A DNA stretch of 64,000 nucleotides from Chitinophagaceae bacterium (GCA_019638625.1 JAHBTK010000001.1:124001-188000); one strand, 5' to 3'. Shown: positions 9,608 to 17,995, counted from the first letter of the stretch. Program-made: numbers and translations. The notes: generated from the sequence alone by a model not told the origin.

Positions 9608-10933
9608 TTAGTTTTTCTTGATTTCATTCATTTTTTTGATTGCTTCGGGTTCTCCTTTTTCGACAGCTTTCTTCAAAAATTCAAGTCCTTGATCTGTCTT
9701 TCCGTTTTGTATTAAGAAGTCCGCATAATGATACTCTAAAAGATCAACCGAGTCTGTTATTGAATCAAATGCTTTTTTATAGAAATCTTCTGCTTTATTC
9801 ATTTCTCCTTTAGCTTGATAGTAAAGGGCTAGATTTCTATAAGTGTATGCAACATCATTCTTCTCTGTCGCTACCGCTTTTTCTAGGTATTCTTTCCCTT
9901 CTTCTAGATTGCCAAGTTGAATTAGTGCATATCCCAAATTGTCATTCGCATATCCGTAGTCCGGAATTATTTGAATTGCATTTTTTAAGAATGATACACT
10001 TTGTTCATAATTCTTAATTCTTATGCTGTAATATCCCAAGTTGTTGTAAATATCAGCTTTCATTACATCATCATTTGTCAGGAACAGAGCTTTCTGTAGA
10101 TTGGTAACAGCTTTTTCAAATTCGGTTTTCTGGTATTGGTCGTAAGCTGTTTTAAACAGTTCGTTCGCTTCTATTTCTTTCTTATCATAAAGCTCACTTG
10201 GGTTCTCGGTTAAGTATTTTATTGCTTTTTCAAATTGACTTCTTAAATCACTTGGCAAGCTTTCTTTCCATTTCGGAATATCTTGTTCGATTAATCTCGA
10301 ATAAGTTGCAAGTGCAAAAGCCATTATTTCATTTGGCATATCAGAAATGTAATTCCATTTGGTCTCCCAAAATCCATCATCCACTCTCCCTGTGTCTTTT
10401 AGATTTTGGGAAAGTAAAACTCCAAAGCCAAAATATATGCCTGCCAAGTATATAAATAAGTAGGTGTCATCACCGGTGTCAAATTGCAGTTTGTTGTCGA
10501 TTAGCTTGATTCTGATGAATTCATAAACAAAACTATAAATTAGTCTTTTGGGATGTTTTTGAAGGCTGTTTGCAATATAGATTTTAGATTTTCCCTCTCC
10601 TGCTTCCAACTCCGATTCAAATGGCTTTCCTTCGATTTTATAAGGCATACCGTAAGAATCTCTGATATCGTTAACTACTTGAAAGAATATCTTCTCTTCC
10701 CGAATTTGAAGCAGTAAACACAAGTCTTTAATGATATTTTCAATTAAAACACTTTCGGCTTTAAAAGTTTTAGGAAAATAGGTTTCTGAAAGAAGAATCT
10801 GCTCACTTTCTCGGTAAGGATAGCCAAAAACTTTAATTAACCACCTAAAGTTATCTTCGACCCAAAGTTTGTCAGGCTCGGTTATCCGAAACGTGTCATT
10901 TTCTCTATTTTTAAATATCCCGAATAGTTTCAT
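9608..10933 (-). CDS. TPR-repeat protein with a degenerate metallopeptidase-like N-terminal domain
   Basis: A 441-residue protein. Residues about 255-435 hold five to six TPRs (for example ADIYNNLGYYSIRIKNYEQ, YANDNLGYALIQLGNLEEG, AYTYRNLALYYQAKGEMNK). The N-terminal 240 residues resemble a Bacteroidota family that normally carries an HELaH zinc motif before a GLGVF segment. Here the equivalent stretch reads RLIYSFVYEFIRIKL before YFGFGVLL, so the zinc ligands are missing. That comparison rests on memory of the family. It is likely a cytoplasmic scaffold. Downstream boundary sequences suggest a mobile single-gene unit. Confidence 0.7.
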   Translation of the reverse strand: MKLFGIFKNRENDTFRITEPDKLWVEDNFRWLIKVFGYPYRESEQILLSETYFPKTFKAESVLIENIIKDLCLLLQIREEKIFFQVVNDIRDSYGMPYKIEGKPFESELEAGEGKSKIYIANSLQKHPKRLIYSFVYEFIRIKLIDNKLQFDTGDDTYLFIYLAGIYFGFGVLLSQNLKDTGRVDDGFWETKWNYISDMPNEIMAFALATYSRLIEQDIPKWKESLPSDLRSQFEKAIKYLTENPSELYDKKEIEANELFKTAYDQYQKTEFEKAVTNLQKALFLTNDDVMKADIYNNLGYYSIRIKNYEQSVSFLKNAIQIIPDYGYANDNLGYALIQLGNLEEGKEYLEKAVATEKNDVAYTYRNLALYYQAKGEMNKAEDFYKKAFDSITDSVDLLEYHYADFLIQNGKTDQGLEFLKKAVEKGEPEAIKKMNEIKKN

Positions 10934-10998
10934 TGTGTCGTTTTAAAATTAACCATGACGTCCGCCGACATAACACAAACGCACGTGTTACATGTCAT

Positions 10999-11565
10999 TT
11001 ATTGTCTGATGATGTAATTTCCTCTTTTGTCAAACTTAATGTCTACGCTAATGCCTATGTCTGTCACTGGAATTGAAATACTATAATGGATTTTAATGCT
11101 GTCGTTGTGTATGTCAAGAGTTGGATAAAGCAGTGTCGCATATTTGTTCAGCGATGTGTCCAACGTGTCAAGCAAAGGTTTGAACATCGCTTTGGTAATG
11201 TGCTTTTCAAAAATTGTGTCCTTTCCTGTAAACACTATCAGGTTGGAAACAAAGTTGTGTGTTACGAAATCTCTGTTCGTGTCAAAGTTGTACTTGGCAG
11301 GAACAACCAAGCCATTGTCCATAGTACTGAAGTGACGAAAAACGATCTCATATTCCTTACCATTGTCAATAAAAGATCTATCAATGAGTATGGGCTTTTG
11401 ATAAAGCGAAATGAACTCTTTCCTAAAGTCCATATCGTCGTCGTCCTGTTGTGTCGCATCGGTCTTTGCTACAGATTTTGTCGTGTCAACCTGAACGTTT
11501 GTCCCTTGTGAACCTGATGAACAACCAAGAAGTGTCAAAAAAATGAAGTATAGTGAAACTCGCAT
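10999..11565 (-). CDS. Lipoprotein of unknown function
   Basis: A 188-residue protein with a short lipoprotein signal peptide and lipobox LLGC (Cys15), followed by a Ser/Thr/Asp-rich linker containing DATQQDDDDMD. The folded part (about residues 48-188) is beta-rich with alternating charged and hydrophobic residues and ends ISVDIKFDKRGNYIIRQ. I do not recognise a family. It is AT-rich like its neighbours and flanked by cassette-like boundary sequences. Confidence 0.65.
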   Translation of the reverse strand: MRVSLYFIFLTLLGCSSGSQGTNVQVDTTKSVAKTDATQQDDDDMDFRKEFISLYQKPILIDRSFIDNGKEYEIVFRHFSTMDNGLVVPAKYNFDTNRDFVTHNFVSNLIVFTGKDTIFEKHITKAMFKPLLDTLDTSLNKYATLLYPTLDIHNDSIKIHYSISIPVTDIGISVDIKFDKRGNYIIRQ

Positions 11566-11827
11566 GATTGTTTTGATGGCATGTTACGTCCGACGGCTTT
11601 GTGCAAGCGTGCAAATATTATTCCTTGCTCGCCCGTACCGTTCGGTACGGACGAGCGCCTGTCCGTAACCGCTGCTAATCCGCCGCCGCGGAAAATGTTC
11701 ATAGTTTATTCTATTGCCGGCGTTATTCGTTGGCCGGGACTCCCTGCTTACCGGCAAACAAAAAGCCGGGTATATATTCGTCGCACCGCCATATAGCCAA
11801 AGTTCATGTTGTGCGTTTGGCATATTG
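11566..11827. other. Intergenic region with a cassette-boundary-like sequence, no gene
   Basis: The short open frames here have no family resemblance. The left end (about 11580-11625) carries CATGTTACGTCCGACGGCTT then TGTGCAAGCGTGCAAAT; the right end (about 11802-11826) carries TTGTGCGTTTGGCATATTG. These echo the block between 10934 and 10998 (ACGTCCGCCGACATAACA and AACGCACGTGTTACATG). The interior is GC-richer than its surroundings. Confidence 0.35.
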
Positions 11828-12151
11828 TTAGTAAGCCAACCTTTTGTTATTCAGCTCTACATTAAAATTCACTTTTGCTCCCAATGCGTCAAATACTTTT
11901 AGGATGGTCTCAAACCTTGCATTCTTAACGCTGTTTTCAATTTTAGAGATTTGAGCTTTCTGCACGCCAACAAGGTTACCCAATTGTTCTTGTGTCAAGT
12001 TTCGTTCTTGTCTTGCTTGCTTAATGGCTTGCCCTAACAAGTCAATTCTTAACTCGTTTTCAAACGCCTCACGCCTTTCCGTTCCACGTTTTCCAATGTG
12101 TTTATCTATCATTGTGTCAAGCGAAACGGTTTTAAATTTCTTTGTTGCCAT
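11828..12151 (-). CDS. HigA-like XRE antitoxin
   Basis: A 107-residue helix-turn-helix protein. Residues about 38-95 form an XRE domain (IKQARQERNLTQEQLGNLVG, then VQKAQISKIENSVKNARFET). As the second gene of a toxin-antitoxin pair, 2 bp after the toxin, it should neutralise the toxin and repress the shared promoter. The palindrome at 12548-12563 is the likely operator. HigBA order (toxin first) matches the family. Confidence 0.88.
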   Translation of the reverse strand: MATKKFKTVSLDTMIDKHIGKRGTERREAFENELRIDLLGQAIKQARQERNLTQEQLGNLVGVQKAQISKIENSVKNARFETILKVFDALGAKVNFNVELNNKRLAY

Positions 12152-12153
12152 AA

Positions 12154-12522
12154 CTATTTGTTTTTTGTCTTGCTTTCCAAACCTGCCTGCCGGTAGGCAA
12201 GGTATTGTTTTCTTATTTCTTCCGCTTTTTTAATTTCTTTCGGTGGTGTTTTCTGTGTCTTTTTCAAAATTCCGTGTGTCGCCACGACCAATGTTTCTTT
12301 GCCGTCTGTTTTGTCCCAAAATGAAAAAAGCCGGTATGCTTTGCTGTTGTATAAAGTCCTAAATTCCCAGATGAAGTCACTTATCTTTTTGAAAAGTTCA
12401 TTATTGTTCACAAATTGAGATTTCTTGATGTTGTAATAAATTTTCTCTCTTGCTTTGTCGTCAAGGTTCTCCAAAAACTCAATTGCTTCGGGCAATAATT
12501 CTATGTCAAAGTTTGGCTTCAT
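12154..12522 (-). CDS. RelE/HigB-type toxin (DUF891, Gp49-like)
   Basis: A 122-residue predicted mRNA interferase. The family signature is clear: FIWEFRTLYNSKAYRLFSFW, then LVVATHGILKKTQKTPPKEI and a C-terminal helix AEEIRKQYL. HigB-type toxins cut ribosome-bound mRNA and are held in check by the downstream XRE partner. The C-terminal LAYRQAGLES is encoded by a GC-rich imperfect palindrome (12182-12202) of the kind dispersed in Bacteroidota genomes, so the tail may be an insertion-derived extension. Confidence 0.87.
   Translation of the reverse strand: MKPNFDIELLPEAIEFLENLDDKAREKIYYNIKKSQFVNNNELFKKISDFIWEFRTLYNSKAYRLFSFWDKTDGKETLVVATHGILKKTQKTPPKEIKKAEEIRKQYLAYRQAGLESKTKNK
12182..12202. repeat. 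GCCTGCCGG-type palindromic repeat inside the toxin gene
   Basis: CCTGCCTGCCGGTAGGCAAG and the following G form an imperfect inverted repeat (arms CCTGCCT and AGGCAAGG). Sequences of this type are dispersed in Bacteroidota genomes, usually between genes. Here it is read in frame as the toxin C-terminus (YRQAG). Confidence 0.6.
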
Positions 12523-12535
12523 TCATAAGTTTCGT

Positions 12536-12566
12536 CAAAAATACGAATTTCCCAATTGGGAAACAA
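12536..12566 (-). promoter_or_regulatory. Toxin-antitoxin promoter with palindromic operator
   Basis: On the minus strand, TTG (12566-12564), a 20-bp spacer and TATTTTTG (12543-12536) fit the Bacteroidota consensus TTG-N17-23-TAnnTTTG. The spacer contains the perfect 16-bp palindrome TTTCCCAATTGGGAAA at 12548-12563, placed where a bound repressor would block the polymerase. The toxin ATG at 12522 lies 14 bp past the -7 box. Confidence 0.75.
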
Positions 12567-12651
12567 GCATTTTGCGTTAAAAATTGGCAAAGTTTTTTGT
12601 TTTGGTCTGCTGATGTCTTGATGAGAAGTTTGAAATGCTGACAAACCTAAA

Positions 12652-12680
12652 TTCTCCGCGAGTTGAGATCCTGCGGAGAA
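12652..12680. repeat. Inverted repeat (8-bp arms, 13-bp loop) downstream of the Sel1 gene
   Basis: TTCTCCGC at 12652-12659 pairs with GCGGAGAA at 12673-12680. It lies between the Sel1 gene stop (12722) and the toxin promoter. It could stop transcription from the Sel1 gene, but no long U-run follows, so a factor-independent terminator is not well supported. Confidence 0.4.
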
Positions 12681-12721
12681 CCAAATACTGGCATTAAGCA
12701 AAACACATAAATCCCATTTAC

Positions 12722-14122
12722 TTATTTTGCTTTCTTTAACGCTTCTGCTTTAGCCCTATACTCTTTAGCCTTAGTTTTATCCTTTTTTATGCCGGGCGCT
12801 CCTGTTTCGTAAATAGTGGCAAGTGATTCAATTGCTCCAATTACATTATCGTTGGCCGCTTTTTTATAATATTCTATTGCTGTAATATTATCTTTTTCAG
12901 TAGCATCTTTTGATGTGCCGGATGGGTGTTCGGAATAATAAAGGTGGCCTAAAAATAATATTCCCGCTCCACCACCCAACTCGTACCACGGTTTAACGGC
13001 CTCAAGTTTTGCCTGTGCATTGGGGTAAGTAAAATTATCAGCATATTCTTTTCCTATAAGGAAGGCAGCATCACTTTTATATTTATCGGGTGCTTGGTTA
13101 AATGCCGTTTTATACCATTCTATTGCCTTATTATAATCCGGTGTCCAATTTAAGTCAATAGGTTCATTTTTATATAAATCCCCTATTCCTGCTGCTACGC
13201 CTGCTGCTTCTACGCCGGATTTTAATTTATACTCTTGCATTTTATATTCAATCGCCATTTGCCTGTTGGGTAATACGCCTAATCCATGTGCATAACAATA
13301 TGATAAATTACTTAGTGCATAAGTAGCATTATGTAAAGTAAGCTGTTTTTGCCAGTAAACAAATCGTTTGGCATGGCCGTTCTTTTGTAGTCTGATTTCT
13401 TCCAGTTCAAGCGAAGATGTAGCAAGTTTTTTGGTCAATTCGTTTGTTTGTGCGGCAAGTTCGTTCATATATTCATTTGATTTATTTTCTTCCTCCATCA
13501 TACGCCTCGTTTCTATATGCCTATACTTACTCGGGTCAATATAATTATTGCTTTCAGAAATTCGTTTATCCGCATCTTTAATACGCTGTAAAGTTTTTAA
13601 TTTCTCCTGTCTTTTTTCTATACTGGCAACGGTTGAATCTGTAAAGAAAAGGTTATAGTATAGAGTGGCTTCCATATCTAAACATTTCTCTGTGCCGTTA
13701 AAATCTTTTGAAAATACTTTTTCATACCTGCCTTTTTTGCGAATTGTTTCTTCGTTACTTTTTGCTTCTTCTTGCACCGAAAGCATTTTATTATATTTTT
13801 CAATGGGGTAATCTGGTGCTCCTTTTACCAATTCAAAAAATTTATCTAAGGCCTCCTTCTTCTGGTAGGCAAAATAGTAAGCCGCCGAAACCCCATGCAT
13901 AGCCAGTATCTTTAAGTACAAAGTTTTTAAATTAGGCGCACCTAATAGCTTTTCGGCAGCCTCTACTTCTTTTACGGCTTCCATATAATTTTCAATGCCG
14001 CCCTGGTCGTATAAGTCCTGCGCTTTGGTAAAGCGTAGTTTTGCTTCAATGTCTTTGTTTTGTGCAAAAGCAAAATGGTTTACAAAAAGCAACAATAATA
14101 GGGGTATGTAATATTTTATCAT
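12722..14122 (-). CDS. Exported Sel1/TPR-repeat protein, paralogue 1
   Basis: A 466-residue protein with a signal peptide (MIKYYIPLLLLLFVNHFAFA). Sel1-type units are clear in the C-terminal half: LSNLSYCYAHGLGVLPNRQMA, AIEWYKTAFNQAPDKYKSDA, AIEYYKKAANDNVIGAIESL and ATIYETGAPGIKKDKTKAKE. The middle (about residues 195-245) is a charged coiled-coil stretch. Such repeats scaffold periplasmic complexes. It is a tandem duplicate of the next upstream gene, differing mainly in the central coil. No enzymatic domain is visible. Confidence 0.8.
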   Translation of the reverse strand: MIKYYIPLLLLLFVNHFAFAQNKDIEAKLRFTKAQDLYDQGGIENYMEAVKEVEAAEKLLGAPNLKTLYLKILAMHGVSAAYYFAYQKKEALDKFFELVKGAPDYPIEKYNKMLSVQEEAKSNEETIRKKGRYEKVFSKDFNGTEKCLDMEATLYYNLFFTDSTVASIEKRQEKLKTLQRIKDADKRISESNNYIDPSKYRHIETRRMMEEENKSNEYMNELAAQTNELTKKLATSSLELEEIRLQKNGHAKRFVYWQKQLTLHNATYALSNLSYCYAHGLGVLPNRQMAIEYKMQEYKLKSGVEAAGVAAGIGDLYKNEPIDLNWTPDYNKAIEWYKTAFNQAPDKYKSDAAFLIGKEYADNFTYPNAQAKLEAVKPWYELGGGAGILFLGHLYYSEHPSGTSKDATEKDNITAIEYYKKAANDNVIGAIESLATIYETGAPGIKKDKTKAKEYRAKAEALKKAK

Positions 14123-14131
14123 GGTATTTTT

Positions 14132-14215
14132 TTAATTATCCCAAAAATTAATCTTTTTTATTTGATGGGGTTGCTGCTAGACAAGTTCTTCTTCAATTAC
14201 CGCATCAGCGGCACT
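14132..14215 (-). pseudogene. Relic of the 3' end of the upstream coiled-coil gene
   Basis: Read on the minus strand this stretch encodes SAADAVIEEELV, a stop, then QQPHQIKKINFWDN and a stop. It aligns without gaps to the C-terminus of the 15707-17074 protein (ADAAIEEEPVRQQ, then NPSNKKDNFWDY). It sits upstream of paralogue 1 exactly where the intact 3' end sits upstream of paralogue 2. The tandem duplication therefore included the tail of the preceding gene, which has since decayed with an in-frame TAG. Confidence 0.8.
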
Positions 14216-14268
14216 GTGAAAATTGAAGGATAAGATAAGAACATCAACATTGGAAAAAGTTCACTTAA

Positions 14269-15696
14269 CTACTTTGGCTTCTTTAACGCTTCTACCTTAG
14301 CCCTATACTCTTTAGCCTTGCCTTTATCCTTTTTTATGCCGGGCGCTCCTGTTTCGTAAATAATTGCAAGTGCATCAATCGCTCCAATTGCATTATTGTC
14401 TGCCGCTTTTTTATAGTATTCTATTGCTGTAATATTATCTTTTTCTATAGCATCTCTTGACTTACCCGACGGATGTTCGGAATAATAAAGGCGGCCTAAC
14501 TGTTGCAACCCCGCGCCACCTGCTAACTCATACCAGGGTTTAACCGCATCAAGTTTTGCTTGTGCATTGGGATAAGTAAAATTATCGGCGTATTTCTTTC
14601 CTATATACCACGCAATATCCTTTGCATACAGAGTATCAGGAGTGAGATTAAATGCCCTCTTATACCACTCTATTGCCTTATTATAATCCGGTGTCCAGTT
14701 TAAGTCAATAATAGGTCTATTTTCATATAGCTGCCCTATTCCTATTGCTGTACCTACATTTAGCTGTTGCAGCTTATATTGTTGCAACTTATATCCAATA
14801 GCTAATTGCCTGTTGGGTAATACACCTAAACCATGTGCATAATAGTATGATAAATTATCTAATGCCACAGTGTCATTTTGTAACGCGAGCTGTTTTTTCC
14901 AATAAACGCATCGCTTGGCATATTCGCTTTGTTGTAATTTAATCTCAATGGGCTTTAAAAATATATCGCTAACTTTATCATAAGCGTCATCAAACATATC
15001 GCCTATTGCTCCCTTAGTCTCTCTTTCGTATTCATATTGCTTATTTGCTTTCTCAGCTAAACGCTTCATGCCTTTACCACGATACTTGTTCGGGTCTTCG
15101 TAAGGGTTCTTATCCATATTTAACTTCTTTTCCCTTTCTTCCTTTAAAATTCTTCGCTGATTAATCTCTTCTAAAAGTCTCTGTCTCTCATTAATACTTG
15201 CCTTAGTTGAATCAGTGAAGAAAAGGTCACGATAAAGGCCGGCTTCCATTTCCAAACATTCTTTTGTGTCGTTAAAGCCTTTTGTAAATACCTTTTCATA
15301 TTTGCCTGTAGAGCGAATTATTTCTGCAAGTTCTTTTGTGACTTCTTGTAGGAAAAGTATATCATTATACTTTTCCACAGGATAATCAGGTGCGCTTTTT
15401 ACTAAGTCAAAGAATTTTTCTAAAGCCTCTTTCTTCTGATATGCAAAATAGTAGCCTATCGAAGCACTATGCATAGCCAGTATTTTTAAGTACAAAGTTT
15501 TCAAGTTTGGCCCATCCAGTAGTTTTTCGGCCGTTTCCACTTCTTTTAAGGCTTCCATATAATTTTCAATGCCGCCCTGGTCGTATAAATCCTGTGCTTT
15601 GGTAAAGTGTAGTTTTGCTTCAATGTCTTTGTTTTGTGCAAAAGAAAAATGGTTTACAAAAAGCAGAAACAATATAGATATGTAATATTTGTTCAT
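14269..15696 (-). CDS. Exported Sel1/TPR-repeat protein, paralogue 2
   Basis: I chose the ATG at 15696, which opens the signal peptide MNKYYISILFLLFVNHFSFA aligned with that of paralogue 1; the frame continues upstream to 15786 within the preceding gene. The 475-residue protein shares most of its sequence with paralogue 1, including LSYYYAHGLGVLPNRQLAIG and AIIYETGAPGIKKDKGKAKE. The central coiled-coil region (about residues 175-255) differs. The preceding gene's stop is 10 bp upstream, so the two are probably one transcript. Confidence 0.8.
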   Translation of the reverse strand: MNKYYISILFLLFVNHFSFAQNKDIEAKLHFTKAQDLYDQGGIENYMEALKEVETAEKLLDGPNLKTLYLKILAMHSASIGYYFAYQKKEALEKFFDLVKSAPDYPVEKYNDILFLQEVTKELAEIIRSTGKYEKVFTKGFNDTKECLEMEAGLYRDLFFTDSTKASINERQRLLEEINQRRILKEEREKKLNMDKNPYEDPNKYRGKGMKRLAEKANKQYEYERETKGAIGDMFDDAYDKVSDIFLKPIEIKLQQSEYAKRCVYWKKQLALQNDTVALDNLSYYYAHGLGVLPNRQLAIGYKLQQYKLQQLNVGTAIGIGQLYENRPIIDLNWTPDYNKAIEWYKRAFNLTPDTLYAKDIAWYIGKKYADNFTYPNAQAKLDAVKPWYELAGGAGLQQLGRLYYSEHPSGKSRDAIEKDNITAIEYYKKAADNNAIGAIDALAIIYETGAPGIKKDKGKAKEYRAKVEALKKPK

Positions 15697-15706
15697 TATT
15701 ATTTTT

Positions 15707-17074
15707 TTAGTAATCCCAAAAATTGTCTTTTTTATTGGATGGATTTTGTTGCCGGACAGGTTCTTCCTCAATTGCGGCATCGGCAAGCCTTAAAAGATGC
15801 GCATTAAAATTGATAACAGCGCCGCTGCCCATTTTTTTGGTAAATTCATTTATAAATTCCACTGGGTTGACAATGGGGTACAGTATTATCAATTTCATTC
15901 CTTTCAGGTTCAATGGATCCACTTGTTTGGAGGCCTTCGCTTCTACATCGGCTTTCAGTGGATATGTTCCATCACTTAATACAGGCACATATTGAGGCAT
16001 GGAAAAATAGATGTCCTGGATTTCGGCGGTATATACGTACGGCACAAGTACAATGGCCATATACCGCTTATTGTTTACAATATCGACCACGCCGTATTTA
16101 TTGATATTCCTGGCATCGGTAATAAACTGTTCTTTCACTTGTTTGAGGGCTGCTTCCTGTTGTAACTTCATTCTGCCATCCCTTGCTTCCTGTATCCTTC
16201 TGTCATATTCCTGCAACTCTCTTTCATGTTCTTCCCTTTTTCTTTCTTTTTTTTCGATAGAATTAAAAAGCAGGCTTAAGCCCAACCCAACACCGGTGTA
16301 AACAAGTGTAGCGTTAGGGTCGCTTATTTGCGAAGCGCCTTCCAAAATCCCTTTGGCAAAAGAATATGATTGCGTATTCCCTTCGGATATAGCGTTTTGG
16401 TAGGCCTGCATGGAAATATCTTTTGCATTGTTTAACTCAAGTTGGGTTTGCTCGTAACTCTGTTGTATGCGCTCAGCTTCTTTTTTCACCCTGTCTCTCT
16501 CTTTTTGTTGTTCCAGTTCTTTTTTAGAAGGATAGTATAGTTCAGTTGTTCCGGTATTGGGCAATATGGCATCTTCCGGTTTGGCCTTGCCGGACTCAAT
16601 GTCTTTTTTAGATGGATAGTACCATTCATCTGTTTGTTTGCTGTTTGTCTGATTAGATGTAGAACCCTGATTGGTTGAAGATTGTTTTGAGGACGTATTG
16701 TTATAGTTGGTGTATTTTACATCAAAGTATGACCTGCCTATTCTCGTTCCCAAAAACCATTTTCCGCGGTCTTGGTCTATCCCTTGTTTGGACATGTCAA
16801 CAGTGTATGATTCAACCACTGTTTCTCCCTTGCAATTCATGTATGAAAAACTGGCCCGGATAGACGCTTTTTCTCTTTTAAATTCATTGTTGATCCGATA
16901 GTAAGAATTTCCATATAAAGACCCTTTTTCACAGGTTGTCAGCTTAAAACTAATTTGAACCCGTACAACATGGCCAGAGTTGTTTTCACTGTAAATTGTC
17001 TCCCATGGTGTCCAATCTGCCGCATGAAGAAGCAAATACCAGAAGAAAAAAAATGTAGTTAAAATGATACGCAT
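15707..17074 (-). CDS. Exported coiled-coil protein of unknown function
   Basis: A 455-residue protein with a signal peptide (MRIILTTFFFFWYLLLHAA). Residues about 20-125 are a beta-rich domain (SGHVVRVQISFKLTTCEKGS). A Ser/Gln/Asn-rich linker with the repeated element YYPSKK(D/E)(I/L)E follows at about 150 and 180, then a strongly charged coiled coil (about 190-320). The C-terminal domain ends NPSNKKDNFWDY. I recognise no family. It precedes the Sel1 gene in the same transcript, and its 3' end was copied during the local duplication. Confidence 0.65.
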   Translation of the reverse strand: MRIILTTFFFFWYLLLHAADWTPWETIYSENNSGHVVRVQISFKLTTCEKGSLYGNSYYRINNEFKREKASIRASFSYMNCKGETVVESYTVDMSKQGIDQDRGKWFLGTRIGRSYFDVKYTNYNNTSSKQSSTNQGSTSNQTNSKQTDEWYYPSKKDIESGKAKPEDAILPNTGTTELYYPSKKELEQQKERDRVKKEAERIQQSYEQTQLELNNAKDISMQAYQNAISEGNTQSYSFAKGILEGASQISDPNATLVYTGVGLGLSLLFNSIEKKERKREEHERELQEYDRRIQEARDGRMKLQQEAALKQVKEQFITDARNINKYGVVDIVNNKRYMAIVLVPYVYTAEIQDIYFSMPQYVPVLSDGTYPLKADVEAKASKQVDPLNLKGMKLIILYPIVNPVEFINEFTKKMGSGAVINFNAHLLRLADAAIEEEPVRQQNPSNKKDNFWDY

Positions 17075-17476
17075 GTTATTTGGTTTTAGCTGTCCAAATC
17101 GCTTTTTGAATGTTAGGGTACTGTCATGGCATGATACACATGCTAATTTACGCTATTGTATCCAAAAACAAATAATTTATTAGTTTCTATAAATCAATCA
17201 GTTGTCGCTATGTATTCCTGCTTGCCTGTGGGTTGTTTATTGCGCCAATACAACTTTCATTATTCGTGTATAAACGTTTATACATGGGTTCCCGGGTAAA
17301 GTTATTTATTAGAGGGGTGGGGATGCAGGTCTCAGGTTCTAAGATGTGAGTAGGAAGTGGGAAGTTGTAAGTGATTAGTTGCCGGATACAGGTCGCAAGT
17401 CTCAAGTCCCGGGTTGCAGGAGGTAATTGCTACTTACCACTGTTCACTAACTTGTACTTACCACTTCACCCTGCTC
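17075..17476. other. 402-bp gene-free stretch with palindrome and word-like repeats
   Basis: No gene is supported. The left part is AT-rich and contains the 18-bp palindrome listed separately. The right part (about 17320-17470) is built from short, near-repeating phrases such as ACTTACCACT and GTCTCAAGTC, like those at 23275-23350 and common between genes in this phylum. Confidence 0.5.
17267..17284. promoter_or_regulatory. Perfect 18-bp palindrome, possible operator
   Basis: TGTATAAACGTTTATACA reads the same on both strands. It lies about 190 bp upstream of the exported coiled-coil gene (ATG at 17074) and about 190 bp past the RDD gene stop. It resembles a dimeric repressor site, but no adjacent regulator gene is present. 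Confidence 0.5.
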
Positions 17477-17947
17477 TCAACCTTCCTGCAAAGTGGAAGC
17501 CCTGATGTCTATGACATAAGTTTTTGACCATTTATCGTGCCAGGGAAAACAGGGTGAGCCCAGAGCGCTGAATACTTCAAAGGGAATTACCCGGATAAGC
17601 CCTCTTGCAAAGGCGGTACCGGCTGATATAGGCGTACCGTCCTGGTTAACCGTTTTAGTACCAGTGACGTATTTACCAATGGTCCTTCCTTTCATCAGGG
17701 TTTCGGAAAGTCCGAGGTAAATAGCAAAAACTACTGTCCAAAGGACCTGTTCCATTAAATTATTGACCGGGTTGTCGCTTTCCGGCAGGTCCAGTGCGAC
17801 CGGAAATAATGCATAGTATATAATGGCGAAAATAAATGTAAGTACAAAAAAGGCAATTGCATCGATAAAATAATTGGCAAGCCGTTTGCCATGCGATGCC
17901 TGTACAAGATCTGTTTCAAAGCCCAGTATGTGTGATTCTTCGGTCAT
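17477..17947 (-). CDS. RDD-family inner-membrane protein
   Basis: A 156-residue membrane protein. The RDD hallmark is readable: ASHGKRLANYFIDAIAFFVL (Arg and the D in helix 1), a second helix TVVFAIYLGLSETLM, and RTIGKYVTGTKTVNQDGTPI followed by a short amphipathic end. RDD proteins are small membrane proteins, some implicated in ion transport; the function here is unknown. It follows the APC permease by 48 bp on the same strand. Confidence 0.85.
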   Translation of the reverse strand: MTEESHILGFETDLVQASHGKRLANYFIDAIAFFVLTFIFAIIYYALFPVALDLPESDNPVNNLMEQVLWTVVFAIYLGLSETLMKGRTIGKYVTGTKTVNQDGTPISAGTAFARGLIRVIPFEVFSALGSPCFPWHDKWSKTYVIDIRASTLQEG

Positions 17948-17995
17948 ATATTGTTTTCTGTTGAAACGAAAAAAGGCTGCAGGAAAGTATGCTGG

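Noticed and set aside
11581..11823. Overlapping 71-79-codon frames between lipoprotein and antitoxin genes
   Set aside because: Arg/Pro-rich translations from a GC-rich, probably structured boundary region; no homology signature.
14269..15786. Longer start for Sel1 paralogue 2 at 15786
   Set aside because: It would overlap the upstream gene by 80 bp and displace the signal peptide, which aligns with paralogue 1 from the ATG at 15696.
17208..17405. A 65-codon minus-strand frame
   Set aside because: It is composed of word-like intergenic repeats and a palindrome; no ribosome-binding or family signal.
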